The notes under the pieces are model-generated. The model searched no databases. It was given only the letters and a program-made list of their open reading frames with translations, and had not been told where the DNA came from. A program made the translations under genes and the position numbers. DNA of 59,061 nucleotides from Clostridia bacterium (GTDB lineage: Bacteria; Bacillota; Clostridia; TANB77; CAG-508), in assembly GCA_022799935.1 (NCBI GenBank), contig JAAWPK010000003.1:1-59061 (forward strand), written 5' to 3'. Of this stretch, positions 33,302 to 44,383 are shown piece by piece. Every line of letters begins with the position of its first letter. The first letter of the stretch is position 1.

Positions 33302-34207
33302 CTATTTATTTCCTTTTTCTTTGAAAACTTCTGCTGCACTTCCTAGACTTGCTAAAGCACCAGTTGCTTCAAATGGAATAAATATCTTATTTGCATTACC
33401 ATTTGCAACTTCTTGTAAAGCTTCTAATGATTTTAATTGAACTAATTTATCATCTGGATTAGAATTCTTGATTGCACCATATATCATTTCAACTTCTTTA
33501 GCTTTAGCTTCAGCAACTTTTTTAATAGCTTCAGCTTCTCCAGCAGCCTTTCTTATTTTAGACTCTTTTTCAGCTTCTGCTGCAAGTATAGCAGCTTCTT
33601 TTTGACCTTCAGCTATAGTTATTGCAGATTGTCTTTCTCCTTCTGCCTGAAGAATAGCTGCTCTTTTATTTCTTTCTGCATTCATTTGTTTCTCCATAGC
33701 GTCACGAATATCAGCAGGTGGAGTAATGTCTTTTATTTCAACTCTGTCTACTCTACAACCCCATTGGTCAGTAGCTTCATCAAGGATAACTCTTAATCTA
33801 TCATTAATCATATCTCTTGAACTAAATGTTTGATCTAAGTCCATTTTACCAACAATATCACGAATAGTTGTGATAGCTAAGTATTCAATACCTTTTCTTA
33901 AAGATTGAATTTCATAAACTGCTTTTGCTGGATCTGTAATTTTATAGAAAACTACAGTATCTATTGTTATTGTAACATTATCTTTTGTAATAACTCCTTG
34001 AGGTGGAATATCCATTGTTTGTTGTTTTAAGCTAACAACAGAACGAACATGATCGAAAAAAGGAATAATTATTGTAAGACCAGCGTCTGCAATTTTATGA
34101 TATTTTCCTAATCTTTCAATGATGTAAACCTCAGCTTGTTTAACGATTTTAATTGATTTAAATGCAATTACTAAAACTATTATAAGTAATACTATTAAAA
34201 ACCACAT
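33302..34207 (-). CDS. SPFH/Band 7 (stomatin/QmcA-like) protein
   Basis: VYIIERLGKYHKIADAGLTIIIPFFDHVRSVVSLKQQTMDIPPQGVITKDNVTITIDTVVFYKI. Confidence 0.95.
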   Translation of the reverse strand: MWFLIVLLIIVLVIAFKSIKIVKQAEVYIIERLGKYHKIADAGLTIIIPFFDHVRSVVSLKQQTMDIPPQGVITKDNVTITIDTVVFYKITDPAKAVYEIQSLRKGIEYLAITTIRDIVGKMDLDQTFSSRDMINDRLRVILDEATDQWGCRVDRVEIKDITPPADIRDAMEKQMNAERNKRAAILQAEGERQSAITIAEGQKEAAILAAEAEKESKIRKAAGEAEAIKKVAEAKAKEVEMIYGAIKNSNPDDKLVQLKSLEALQEVANGNANKIFIPFEATGALASLGSAAEVFKEKGNK

Positions 34208-34253
34208 AAAAAATCCTCCTTATTTTTTTATATATAATTAAACATTAAAAACT

Positions 34254-34718
34254 TTATAATTTTGATACTATTGCTTTGACTCCATCAATAGAATCAATTC
34301 TGACAGTATCACCTTCTGAATAAATTTCATCATTTGCTGATCTGGCAGTCCATTTTTCTGAACCAACTTTTATTTGACCTATTTTAGAAGAGCTATCAAA
34401 TGTTTTAACAACAATTGCTTCTTTTCCAACTATTGAGTAAACATTTGTTGTAAGAACAGTTTCTTTATTATTTGCAAATTTATCTACAAAAGGTCTTGTA
34501 AAAAGTAGAAGCAATGTTGAAAGAATTAAAAAAACAGCCATCTGAACGAAGATATTAGATACAAATAAGCTTAAAATAGTAACTATAAGTGCAGCAACTC
34601 CAAGCCAAAAAATCATAAAACCAACGGTAATGATTTCTGCAATAAAAAATACTCCTGCTGCAATTAACCAAATATACCACATAAATATTTCCTCCAAATC
34701 TAAAAAACTTCCATACAA
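34254..34718 (-). CDS. NfeD family protein
   Basis: MWYIWLIAAGVFFIAEIITVGFMIFWLGVAALI; C-terminal OB-like domain; adjacent to the SPFH gene. Confidence 0.9.
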   Translation of the reverse strand: MYGSFLDLEEIFMWYIWLIAAGVFFIAEIITVGFMIFWLGVAALIVTILSLFVSNIFVQMAVFLILSTLLLLFTRPFVDKFANNKETVLTTNVYSIVGKEAIVVKTFDSSSKIGQIKVGSEKWTARSANDEIYSEGDTVRIDSIDGVKAIVSKL

Positions 34719-34786
34719 TATTATACTACATATTATAAAAAAAATAAAGTATTATCCAGAAAAATCTACATAATACTTTGCTTTTT

Positions 34787-35741
34787 TTAATCTTCTTCTG
34801 GATTATCTCCAATATATTCATTCCCAGAAAATGCTATAATTGTTCTAAAAATTGTTGGCAAAAATAAAAGTCCTAGTCCAAAAAAGAATCCATGTCCAAA
34901 ACTTTTAGAAAGTTCAAATCTCCCAATTATTGCAATAGATATAAGTGCTAGCCATCCAATTACAGGTACAAAAAACAATATAAGTAACCAAGGAGAAAGA
35001 TGGCAAATCTTTAAGTGAATAATATCTCTATAAATAGGAATAAGTGTTATATACGATTTTCTTCCGTGCTTTTTTTAATATTAATGAAGTTATAAAGATT
35101 GAATAGATAGCAACAATTATTAAACAAAAAATAGCAAATCTAATATAAAAGTTTGAAAATAGTAACTTACATATAATATTAATTTTAGTTTGCATAGATG
35201 TTTCAGACATAACTTTTGATATTATAGATTCTAAAGAAGAACCATTTTTATACATATTTAGTAGTTCATTAATATCTAAATCATTTTGGACAATATCTAT
35301 AATAGCATCAGAATCAAATGTTCTAAGCAAAGTTTCAGAAGTAGATAAAGCTTCTTTACTTATCCCAGCTTCTTCTAAAACTTTAGAGTTGTCTTTGATT
35401 AAATCTGCTATATCTTTATTAGAAATAACCTTTGAGAGCTCTTTATAAATACCAGTAACTTCATTTATATTAATTGCATTTGTATCTATAGAATTAATAT
35501 TACCATTTGATATTTCATTTTTGTCTATACTATCAATAATAGCAGCAGAATCGAGACTATTTACATCTATGTTGTTAATTGCTTTTTTTAGGTCTTCTAC
35601 TTTACTTTTATCTATACTATTAAAATTAAGATTATTTACATCTATATTTTTTATTTTAGAAGATGTAGCAAAAGAAGGAAAACAAAGTAATAACATTAAT
35701 AGTACGAAAGAAATAAGTGTTAATTTAGTACATTTTTTCAT
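34787..35741 (-). CDS. Signal peptide protein with DUF5684-like C-terminal TM domain, continuous only with CGGA=Gly at 35063-35066 (minus strand)
   Basis: Fusing the two minus ORFs gives ...LILKKA[G]RKSYITLIPIYRDIIHLKICHLSPWLLILFFVPVIGWLALISIAIIGRFELSKSFGHGFFFGLGLLFLPTIFRTI. Confidence 0.85.
35063..35066 (-). other. CGGA quadruplet = Gly on the minus strand (DUF5684-like)
   Basis: Minus strand GCA CGGA AGA AAA TCG TAT. Confidence 0.88.
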
Positions 35742-35864
35742 ATGATTATCACCTCTTATAAAATATATTACTATTCTAATCTATAAATTCACTAAAGTCA
35801 AACTTAAATATTGAAAAAAGAATATGTATATGTTAAAATTTAGGAACAAAAAGGAGGAAATCAA

Positions 35865-36482
35865 ATGGAAATAGTATATGCAACAACTAATAAGGGAAAA
35901 AAAGACCAAGTTCAATCATTTTTAGAATACAATAATTATGATGTAAAAATAGTTACATTATTAGATATAGGGTTTAATGAGGAAATAGAAGAAAATCGGA
36001 GAAACATTTGAAGAGAATTCTTTAATAAAGGCAAAAGCTGTAAAAGACTTTTGTATAAAAAATGGAATAAAAAAAATAGTTGTTGCAGATGATGCAGGAC
36101 TAATGGTAGATGCTATTCGGACGGAAGACCAGGAGTACATTCAGCAAGGTATGCAGGAGATCATGCTCCTCAAGAAGTAGTGCTGGAAAAATTGTTAAAT
36201 GAAATGAAGGATGTAGAAGATGAAAAACGAACAGCAAGTTTTAAATGTGTTTTAACTGCAATACTTGAAAATGAAGAAGTAATTATATGTGAAGGAGTGA
36301 CAAGAGGGAAAATTGCAAAAATTCCAGGAACAATGGGAAAACTTACATATGGCCCAGTTCTTATTCCAGAAGGGTTTGACAGAGTAATGAATGACTTGAC
36401 TGAAGAAGAAATAGGACATACTCATAGACAAAAAGCTTGGACTCAATTATTAAGTCGCTTGAAAGGGGACAATGTAAAATGA
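35865..36482 (+). CDS. rdgB: XTP/dITP pyrophosphatase (RdgB/HAM1), continuous only with CGGA at 35997, 36118 and 36122 (the last two tandem)
   Basis: MEIVYATTNKGKK...EIEEN[G]ETFEENSLIKAKAV...VVADDAGLMVDAI[G][G]RPGVHSARYAGDHA. Confidence 0.97.
35997..36000 (+). other. rdgB: CGGA quadruplet = Gly (rdgB)
   Basis: AAT CGGA GAA ACA TTT GAA = NGETFEEN. Confidence 0.95.
36118..36121 (+). other. rdgB: CGGA quadruplet = Gly, first of tandem pair (rdgB)
   Basis: ATT CGGA CGGA AGA CCA. Confidence 0.94.
36122..36125 (+). other. rdgB: CGGA quadruplet = Gly, second of tandem pair (rdgB)
   Basis: CGGA CGGA AGA CCA GGA GTA = GGRPGV. Confidence 0.94.
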
Positions 36483-37015
36483 AAAGTATATTTGGACACT
36501 TGAAAACAATTACAAAGCACAAATGGGTTGTATTTAAGCTTTCTATAAAAGCTGGAATTCCAATAAGAGGACTTCTTCACGACTTATCAAAATATTCTCC
36601 AACAGAGTTTTTTGAATCTATAAAATATTATCAAGGAGGAAAAAGAAGTCCTATACCTGTTGCGAGAGAAGAAAAAGGATATTCAGCTTCATGGCTTCAT
36701 CATAAAGGGAGAAATAAACATCATTTAGAATATTGGTATGATGCAGATGCAAAGGAATTACCAATAATACCATTTAAATATATGTCTGAAATGGTTTGCG
36801 ATAAAATAGCTGCAGGAATAGTGTATAGTGGAAAATCTTGGTCAAAAGAATTTCCACTAGAATATTGGGTTTCAAAAGAAAGAGATAAGGTTTTAGCTAA
36901 TCAAAAAATGAAGAATTTTCTTACAGAAATATTTACAGAAATAAGTAAAGAAGGAATAGACAAAGTAATCTCAAAAAAACATTTAAAAGAAGTATATGAC
37001 AAAAGCTGTAAGTAA
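36479..37015 (+). CDS. DUF5662 family protein
   Basis: ATGA overlap with the rdgB stop; HLKTITKHKWVVFKLSIKAGIPIRGLLHDLSKYSPTEFFES...HHKGRNKHHLEYW. Confidence 0.85.
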   Translation: MKSIFGHLKTITKHKWVVFKLSIKAGIPIRGLLHDLSKYSPTEFFESIKYYQGGKRSPIPVAREEKGYSASWLHHKGRNKHHLEYWYDADAKELPIIPFKYMSEMVCDKIAAGIVYSGKSWSKEFPLEYWVSKERDKVLANQKMKNFLTEIFTEISKEGIDKVISKKHLKEVYDKSCK

Positions 37016-37111
37016 AATTAAAGTTTTATCAAGAATAATAAATATAATATATGTAATAAATAAAGAGAATAGTTCACAATATGCTATTCTCTTTTTAAGT
37101 AAAATTATATT

Positions 37112-37288
37112 TTATAAATTACTTTCATATAAATCATTTATATATACATCTTTATCTCCAGAACCATCGATAAATCCAACTTTTGCTGAATTATCTTGCA
37201 CTTCTTGTATCCATACAGGCTTGTCTTCATAAAAAACATCACATTTTTCTTTGTTATTCAAAATTTCTTGTATCCTTTGTATATTCAT
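37112..37288 (-). CDS. sspH: H-type small acid-soluble spore protein
   Basis: MNIQRIQEILNNKEKCDVFYEDKPVWIQEVQDNSAKVGFIDGSGDKDVYINDLYESNL; AGGTTTAAG upstream; below the ORF-track length cutoff. Confidence 0.75.
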   Translation of the reverse strand: MNIQRIQEILNNKEKCDVFYEDKPVWIQEVQDNSAKVGFIDGSGDKDVYINDLYESNL

Positions 37289-37454
37289 AACTTAAACCTC
37301 CAAAAACATTTTTATAAAAACAGTATATACAAAAGATTCATAAAATATAACTTTAAATGAATAATTTTTTTAAAATAACAAATAATAGTTTTAAAACATA
37401 AAAAATCTCGCATAGGAAAATACTTTGCGATAAAAATAAAAAGGAGGAATAGTT

Positions 37455-38009
37455 TTGAAAGCAACAGGCGTAGTAAGAAGAATAGATGATTTAGGAAGAA
37501 TAGTAATTCCAAAAGAAATAAGAAAGGTACTTCGTATAAAAGAAGGAGATCCACTTGAAATATTTACAGATAAAGAAGGAGAAGTAATATTAAAGAAATA
37601 TTCTCCAATAGGAGAACTTTCAGAATTTGCAAGTGGTTATGCAGAAACTTTATCAAAAACAACAGGACATATTGCATGTATAACAGATAAAGACACTGTT
37701 ATTGCAGTATCAGGAGGAGCTAAGAAAGAATTTCTAGAGCAAGATCTATCAAAAGAATTAGAACAGTTAATGGATGATAAAGAAGTATATATAAGTAAAG
37801 AAAACAATGAGGTATCTATACCAGTTATTAAAAATGAGGGAAATGAAAGAAAATTTAACTCACAAGTAGTATATCCAATAATTGCACAAGGAGATGTTAT
37901 AGGAAGTGTAATACTTTTGTCAAAGGATGCAAAAACAAAAATGGGAGAGACAGAAGCAAAAGTAGTAGAGTCAGCAGCAGGTTTTTTAGGAAGCCAAATG
38001 GATATTTAA
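37455..38009 (+). CDS. spoVT: Stage V sporulation protein T (AbrB-like)
   Basis: MKATGVVRRIDDLGRIVIPKEIRKVLRIKEGDPLEIFTDKEGEVILKKYSPIGELSEFA. Confidence 0.96.
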   Translation: MKATGVVRRIDDLGRIVIPKEIRKVLRIKEGDPLEIFTDKEGEVILKKYSPIGELSEFASGYAETLSKTTGHIACITDKDTVIAVSGGAKKEFLEQDLSKELEQLMDDKEVYISKENNEVSIPVIKNEGNERKFNSQVVYPIIAQGDVIGSVILLSKDAKTKMGETEAKVVESAAGFLGSQMDI

Positions 38010-38019
38010 TAAATAGTAA

Positions 38020-38063
38020 AGAATGATAGTATCTTTTAAATTTTAGATATTATCATTCTTTTT
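38020..38063 (+). terminator. Rho-independent terminator after spoVT
   Basis: GAATGATAGTATCTTTTAAATTTTAGATATTATCATTCTTTTT. Confidence 0.8.
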
Positions 38064-38141
38064 AAATAAATATAAGGTATCTTGTGTAAAACAAAATTTT
38101 GTTATATAATATCTTAAAATTGTATTTTAAGAGGAAAATAT

Positions 38142-40193
38142 ATGGATCTAAATAAAAATGTTCAATACATAAAAGGTGTAGGAGAAGCAAGAGCCAAAGT
38201 ATTAAACAGGCTTCGGAATTTTTACATTAGAAGATTTAATAACATATTATCCAAGGAACTATGAAGATAGGGGGATAGCTAAAAAAATAGTAGATACGGT
38301 AGATGGAGAAGAGGTTTTAGTAAAAGCTTATGTAGTATCTAAAATGCAGGTTATAACTACAAAAAATAGAAGAATGAAAATTTGTAAACTTTTAGTAAAA
38401 GATGAGACAGATTCTTTAGAGCTTACTTGGTATAATCAGCCATATTTAAAAGCTAATTTTCATATAGGAGAAGAGTATAGTTTCTTTGGGAAAATATCAA
38501 AGAATGGTGGACATACTACAATGGTTTCTCCTGTATTTGATAAAGAAGGATTAAATAATAACACTGGGAAAATTATACCTATATATCCTCTTACATATGA
38601 TATATCTCAAAATCAAATGAGAAAAGTAATAGAAAATGGTTTAAATCTTGTTAAAGATACTTTAGAAGATACTCTTCCAGAATATATATTAGATGAGTAT
38701 GAACTTTTAGATTTGAATTCATCAGTAAAAAAGATACATTTTCCTGAGAATTTTAAAGAATTTGAAAAAGCAAGAACAAGACTTGCTTTTGAAGAACTTC
38801 TAACAATGCAACTTTTACTTTTAAATTTGAAAAATAAGAATATAGAAAAAGAAAATGGTATACGATTTGATAAAAACATAAAAATGTCAGATGTAATAAA
38901 CACATTATCATTTAATTTAACAAATGCACAAAGAAGAGCTTTAGAAGATATAGACAAAGACATGGAATCAGACAAGACTATGAATAGACTACTTCAAGGA
39001 GATGTGGGATCCCGGTAAGACAGTAGTTGCAATAATTGCAGCATACAAAGCTGTAAAATGTGGTTATCAGATGGCAATAATGGCACCAACATCTATACTT
39101 GCAATGCAGCATTTAGAAAGTTTTTCAGAAGTGCTTTCTAAATTTGGAATAAGATGTGAATTACTAATAAGTAATATGACAGCAAAAAAGAAAAGAGAAG
39201 TTTTAGAGAATATAAAGTCAGGAAATATTGATGTTGTTATAGGGACACATTCTATACTTCAAGAAAATGTAGAATTTAAAAATCTAGGACTTGTTATTAC
39301 AGATGAACAACATAGATTTGGGGTAAATCAAAGGAAAATAATAAGTGAAAAAGGAAAAAATGTAGATAAAATAGTTATGACAGCAACACCTATACCAAGA
39401 ACTTTAGCACTTATTCTTTATGGAGACTTAGATATATCTGTAATAGATGAGCTGCCCCCAAATAGAAAGATAATAGATACTTTTGCAGTACCACTTTCAA
39501 TGGAATCAAGAGTGAATAATTTTATAAAAGATCAGATAAAAATGGGAAGACAAGCTTATATAGTATGTCCTTTAGTTGAAGAAAATGAAGATATAGATGC
39601 AAAATCTGTAATAGAATTATTTGAAAATTATAAAAATCAAGTATTTAATGAATATAAAGTGGAATATATACATGGAAAGTTAAAGCAAAAAGAAAAAGAT
39701 CATATAATGGAAGAGTTTAAAGAAGGAAAGATAGATATTTTAATATCAACAACAGTTATAGAAGTTGGAGTAAATGTCCCAAATGCAAGTGTAATGGTAG
39801 TACAAAATGCAGAAAGATTTGGACTTGCAACACTTCATCAGTTAAGAGGACGAGTTGGAAGGCGGAGAATATAAATCGTATTGTATCTTAAAGTACCAAG
39901 GTAAATCAGATAATGTAAGAGAAAGGATGAAGGTTATGCAAGAAACAAATGATGGATTTATTATATCTGAAAAGGATTTAGAACTAAGAGGTTCAGGAGA
40001 ATTTTTTGGAACAAGACAACATGGAATACCAGAATTTAAAGTTGCTAATCTATTTGAAGATATGGGAATTTTAAAAAAAGTTCAAGCTCTGGCAATAAAA
40101 ATATTAAGTGAAGACAAAAATCTTAAAGACAGTAAGAATGCAAAATTAAAAAATACAATAGATAAGAAGTTTAGTGGAAAGATTGAAATATAA
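38142..40193 (+). CDS. recG: ATP-dependent DNA helicase RecG, continuous only with 38214 CGGA, 39013 CGGT, 39863 CGGA
   Basis: VLNRL[G]IFTLEDLITYYPRNYED; LLQGDVGS[G]KTVVAIIAAYKA (Walker A); LRGRVGR[G]EYKSYCIL. Confidence 0.97.
38214..38217 (+). other. recG: CGGA quadruplet = Gly (recG)
   Basis: CTT CGGA ATT TTT ACA = LGIFT. Confidence 0.94.
39013..39016 (+). other. recG: CGGT quadruplet = Gly (recG Walker A)
   Basis: TCC CGGT AAG ACA = SGKT. Confidence 0.97.
39863..39866 (+). other. recG: CGGA quadruplet = Gly (recG motif VI)
   Basis: AGG CGGA GAA TAT = RGEY. Confidence 0.96.
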
Positions 40194-40297
40194 TAATAAA
40201 AAAACGAAAAATAACTTGATATTTTTCCAAGAGTATTGTATTATAGTAGGTGTAAAATTGAAAGTAAAAATATATTTGAAATAGAAGGGAACTAGAA

Positions 40298-40711
40298 ATG
40301 AAAAAAATAGTAGTTTTTATAATAGTACTTATAGTCTTACTTTTATCTTCATGCACTGTATTTGCAACAGCAGATGAAGTATTAAATAAATTAGATTCAA
40401 ATGAAACAAGTCAGCTAGTACGAGCATCAGCTGAACAGAAAGCAGATCTAGAAAAGAAAATAGAAGAGTATGGTTCAGAAACTTATGGGTTTACCGCTTT
40501 TATATTGGACAAAATAAGAATATTTAGTATTCCATTTTGTTTTCTAGGAATAGTGATAAGTGCTATATATCAATATGTAATTGGTATAAGAAAACTAGAT
40601 GTAAGATACAAAGGATTTTATACAATGATAGCCTTTATTACTCTATTTGTAATTGCACAAGTACTACCACTTATATTTGTGATTGTAATAAAAGGATTTG
40701 GAAGGAGTTAA
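40298..40711 (+). CDS. Hypothetical membrane protein with signal peptide
   Basis: MKKIVVFIIVLIVLLLSSCTVFATA; two TMs. Confidence 0.6.
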   Translation: MKKIVVFIIVLIVLLLSSCTVFATADEVLNKLDSNETSQLVRASAEQKADLEKKIEEYGSETYGFTAFILDKIRIFSIPFCFLGIVISAIYQYVIGIRKLDVRYKGFYTMIAFITLFVIAQVLPLIFVIVIKGFGRS

Positions 40712-40714
40712 CAA

Positions 40715-42968
40715 ATGAAAGTTTTATTTGCGGTTAATAATGAAAGCGTATCAGAATCAATTATAAAGTTATATCAGAAAGAATATAGAGAAATAATTTC
40801 TGGTAAAAATGTTTATTATTTTAATGCAATAATTAAAGAATTACAAAGAGATCAGACTTATGATAGAATAGTAATAAGTGAAGATCTAGAACCATATACA
40901 AATAATAATTTTGATATTATAGACAAATTTTTATTTGAACAATTAGATAAAATAAGTGATGAAGCTATAAGTGATCGGAGGAACAGATATTCCTATTATA
41001 TTTATAGCAACAGATAGACGCTCAAAATCAGATAATTTATTATCTAAATTATTTTCAATAGGAATATATGATGCACTACTTGGAAGTGATAGAAGTATTC
41101 CAGAAGTGTGCAAGTTATTAAATAAACCTCGTACAAAGAGAGAAGCAAAAACTTATTATAAAATAGAGACTGAAGAAGTTAATTACCAAGCAGAAGCAGA
41201 AGATAATGTAAGTGAAACAGAAATACAAAATATACTAATGCATTATAAAAAACTTGGAAAAAATACTGAAAGATATGTAGATAGTTTTAATAACATTGCA
41301 GCACAGTATAGTGATGCTCAGCTAAGAATAATAACTAAGTTTTTACCTATTGGAGTAAAAGCGGTTCTAGAAGCAGAATCACCAAAATATCAATCAATAA
41401 TGACATTTGGTGAAGGAACATATAAAAAACAAGAAAAGGCAAAAGAAGAAAAGAAAGAAGATCTAAAAATAGGATTTATCGAGACGAATTCTGCAAAAAG
41501 TAGACCAACAAAACCAGTTGTAATACCTTCTGCTGTAAATAAAGAAAATGCACAAAAACTTACAAAGAGAGTAGAAGAGCCACAAAGACCACCTAGATCA
41601 GTGCCAAAAGCACCAGAAGTTAATGAACAAATGCAAATTGGAGAAGATCCATTTGAAGACATTATGGGTGAATTAAATAATGAAGTGAGCACTGCTCCAA
41701 AGACAACAGAAATTCAAGAAGAACCAGTAAAGAAAAGAAGAGGAAGACCTAAAAAAGAGTTAACTCCAGAAGAGGCCGTTGAAGCTGCAAAACCTAAGAA
41801 AAGAGGAAGACCTAAAAAAGTTGTAGAAGAAGTAAGTGAAGAAGAACCAAAAGAAACAATCTTACCAGGATTTGACGAGATAGAAGAAAATACATTACCA
41901 GGATTTGATGAAATAGAGGAAAATACTCTTCCTGGATTTGAGGACGAGGAACCAGAACCATTTGCACCAAAGTTTAATACAAATACAAATCCTTTTGAAA
42001 GTAGAAGAGAAGAAACAAGTGAAATAGAAGTTACAAATACTTCTAGAGATTATTCTGGACTTACAAATTATCTTTCAAGAGATAAAAAGGTTGTAGCTTT
42101 TCTTGGAGCTACAAAAGCTGGAACATCTTTCTTAGTGAATAATATAGCAGATTTACTTTCAAAATCTGGAATAAGTACTGCAATATTGGATGTTACAAGT
42201 AATAGAAATTCTTACTATATATATACAAAAAATGAAGAGCCATTGAGAAGAAAAGTTCTAAATTGCTTAGAAAGTTTAGAACAAGATATAGTAGATGGAA
42301 TAGAAGTAAGTAGAAATTTAACAGTGTTTACTTCAGTTCCTGGGAAAAAAATAGAAGTTCAAGATGTAGAAGCTGTAGTTGCAGCACTTATAAAAAAATT
42401 CTCATTAGTAATATTAGATTGTGATTTTACAACTCCTTTTGAATATTTTGGAATAGCACAGGAAGTATACTTAGTACAAACAATGGATATATTAACGATA
42501 CAACCACTTACTGCATTTTTAAGAGATTTACAATCAAATGGAGTGCTAGTTCCTTCAAAATTAAAAATTGTAATAAATAAAGCAATGAGAGTAAGAGGAT
42601 TAAATACAAATGCTATAATTGGAGGAATGTCTTGTTATAATGATCCAGAGATGTCATATATGAGAAATTTATTTGACAAAGACAAAATTAAAGCAATTAC
42701 TATATCATTTGATGGAGAGGTTTTATCAAAATATTTATCAGGAATGGTTGATTGTATTGTAACTACAAATGGGTATTCTAAAGGATTTATATCAGAACTA
42801 AAGAAATTAGCAGATATGGTTTATCCATTAATAAATGGTAGATTTAAAACTGACTATAAAAAGAATAATAAATTTGCTAAAGAGAGAGAAGAAGGTCAAG
42901 CAGAACAAGATAATTTTTCAAATAATATGAAAAGTACTTTAAATAGAATGAAAGATCAACTTAAATAG
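40715..42968 (+). CDS. MinD/CpaE-like P-loop protein with AT-hook-like linker, continuous only with CGGA=Gly at 40976
   Basis: DEAISD[G]GTDIPIIFIATDRRS; VVAFLGATKAGTSFLVNNIADLLSKSGISTAILDVTSNRNSYYIY. Confidence 0.75.
40976..40979 (+). other. CGGA quadruplet = Gly
   Basis: GAT CGGA GGA ACA. Confidence 0.82.
41731..41820 (+). repeat. Two AT-hook-like KKRRGRPKK / KKRGRPKK motifs in the linker
   Basis: AAGAAAAGA(AGA)GGAAGACCTAAAAAA twice. Confidence 0.85.
41863..41943 (+). repeat. Tandem coding repeat (LPGFDEIEENT x2, then LPGFEDEE)
   Basis: Direct repeats visible in DNA and protein. Confidence 0.85.
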
Positions 42969-42989
42969 CTTTATGGGAAGGAGATAGTA

Positions 42990-44100
42990 ATGGTAATTGC
43001 AGTTGCAATATTAGTAGTAATAATAGTCGTGCTATTGATATATAACATAGTAATAAGTGGAAGAATTAAAAACTTTAAAGACATAAATCAGAAAGTTACA
43101 AGCTTAAATGTTTTACAGGATTTTATGAGTACAGTTCGGAGAAGCTTCAAGTGTTGATGAGAAAATCATAAAAATAAATGAGATTTTAATAGAACAATAT
43201 GCCATTAAGTATTCAACAATAGTGGTATTTGATGGTACAGAATATGTAGTAAAAGCGTCAAATGTAGATAAAAAACATTGGGATACATTAAGAAATTTGC
43301 AAAGTGAAGAAATATTTAAAGATAGTATAACAACTACAAAACCTAAGTATGTAACTGTAAATAAAGAAGAAGAAAGACTTCCATATCAAAAAATGGAATT
43401 TGGTAGAGCTAAATCTGCTATGTTTTTCCCATTATATATAGATAATGTATATATAGGCTATTGGATAATAGAAAGTGGAAGAATGCATGCATTTGATCAT
43501 GTTGATACTACAATACTTGAGGTTGTAAAAGAAAATATTATATCAATATTTAAAATAGTATCTTATCAAAATATAATAGAAAGTATAACAAGAAAAGATT
43601 TATATTCAGACCTAAAATCTTCTGAGTATTTATATGAAAAAGGAAGGCATGTAATAGATAACTATACAACATCAACTATATGTATGTTTAAGATTACAAA
43701 TCTAGAAAAAACAAATAAAATAGTTAATAGAGATACAGGAAATCAGATGATTATAGATATTTGTGATTATATAAAGGACAAGTTATCTAGTGAGTATATT
43801 TTTGTTAGACATATGGGACCTAAATTTGTAGTAGCATTTTCTGGAATTGAGATAGATGGAGTAATAGAGTTTTTAAATGATTTAAAAACTGAAGTAGAAA
43901 ACTTAGAAGTAGAGGATGTAATTGCTGTAGAAGAAAATGAAAGATCAGAAAAAAAGAAAAAAGTAGTAATGACTCATCCAAAATTGAATTTTGTTCTTAC
44001 TACATACTATAAGGGAACAGCTTTAGAAGCTGTACTAAAAAAATTAGAAGAATACTTAGATGCAGCTGAAGAAAATGAAAGTGATATTAATAAAATTTAA
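42990..44100 (+). CDS. GAF/degenerate-GGDEF-like signalling protein with N-terminal TM, continuous only with CGGA=Gly at 43137
   Basis: MVIAVAILVVIIVVLLIYN...FMSTV[G]EASSVDEKIIKINEILIEQY; C-terminal degenerate GGDEF-like. Confidence 0.65.
43137..43140 (+). other. CGGA quadruplet = Gly
   Basis: GTT CGGA GAA GCT. Confidence 0.82.
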
Positions 44101-44127
44101 TAAAAATTATTTTAGGAGGAATAAAAA

Positions 44128-44382
44128 ATGGATTTTGATAAAACAATGAATTTTAAGGTGGAAAATGAGAATAATATTAAATATAAAGAGGTACTAAAAG
44201 AGGTTTACAAAGCACTTGATGAAAAAGGATATAATCCAGTAAATCAAATAGTTGGATATATATTATCAGGAGATCCAACATATATAACAAGTCATAATGA
44301 TGCAAGAAATATTATAAGAAAAGTTGAAAGAGATGAATTACTAGAAAAAATGGTAAAGTTCTATATTGGAATAGAAGAATAG
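44128..44382 (+). CDS. IreB family regulatory protein (DUF965)
   Basis: [49 protein letters not shown]. Confidence 0.93.
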   Translation: MDFDKTMNFKVENENNIKYKEVLKEVYKALDEKGYNPVNQIVGYILSGDPTYITSHNDARNIIRKVERDELLEKMVKFYIGIEE

Positions 44383-44383
44383 T

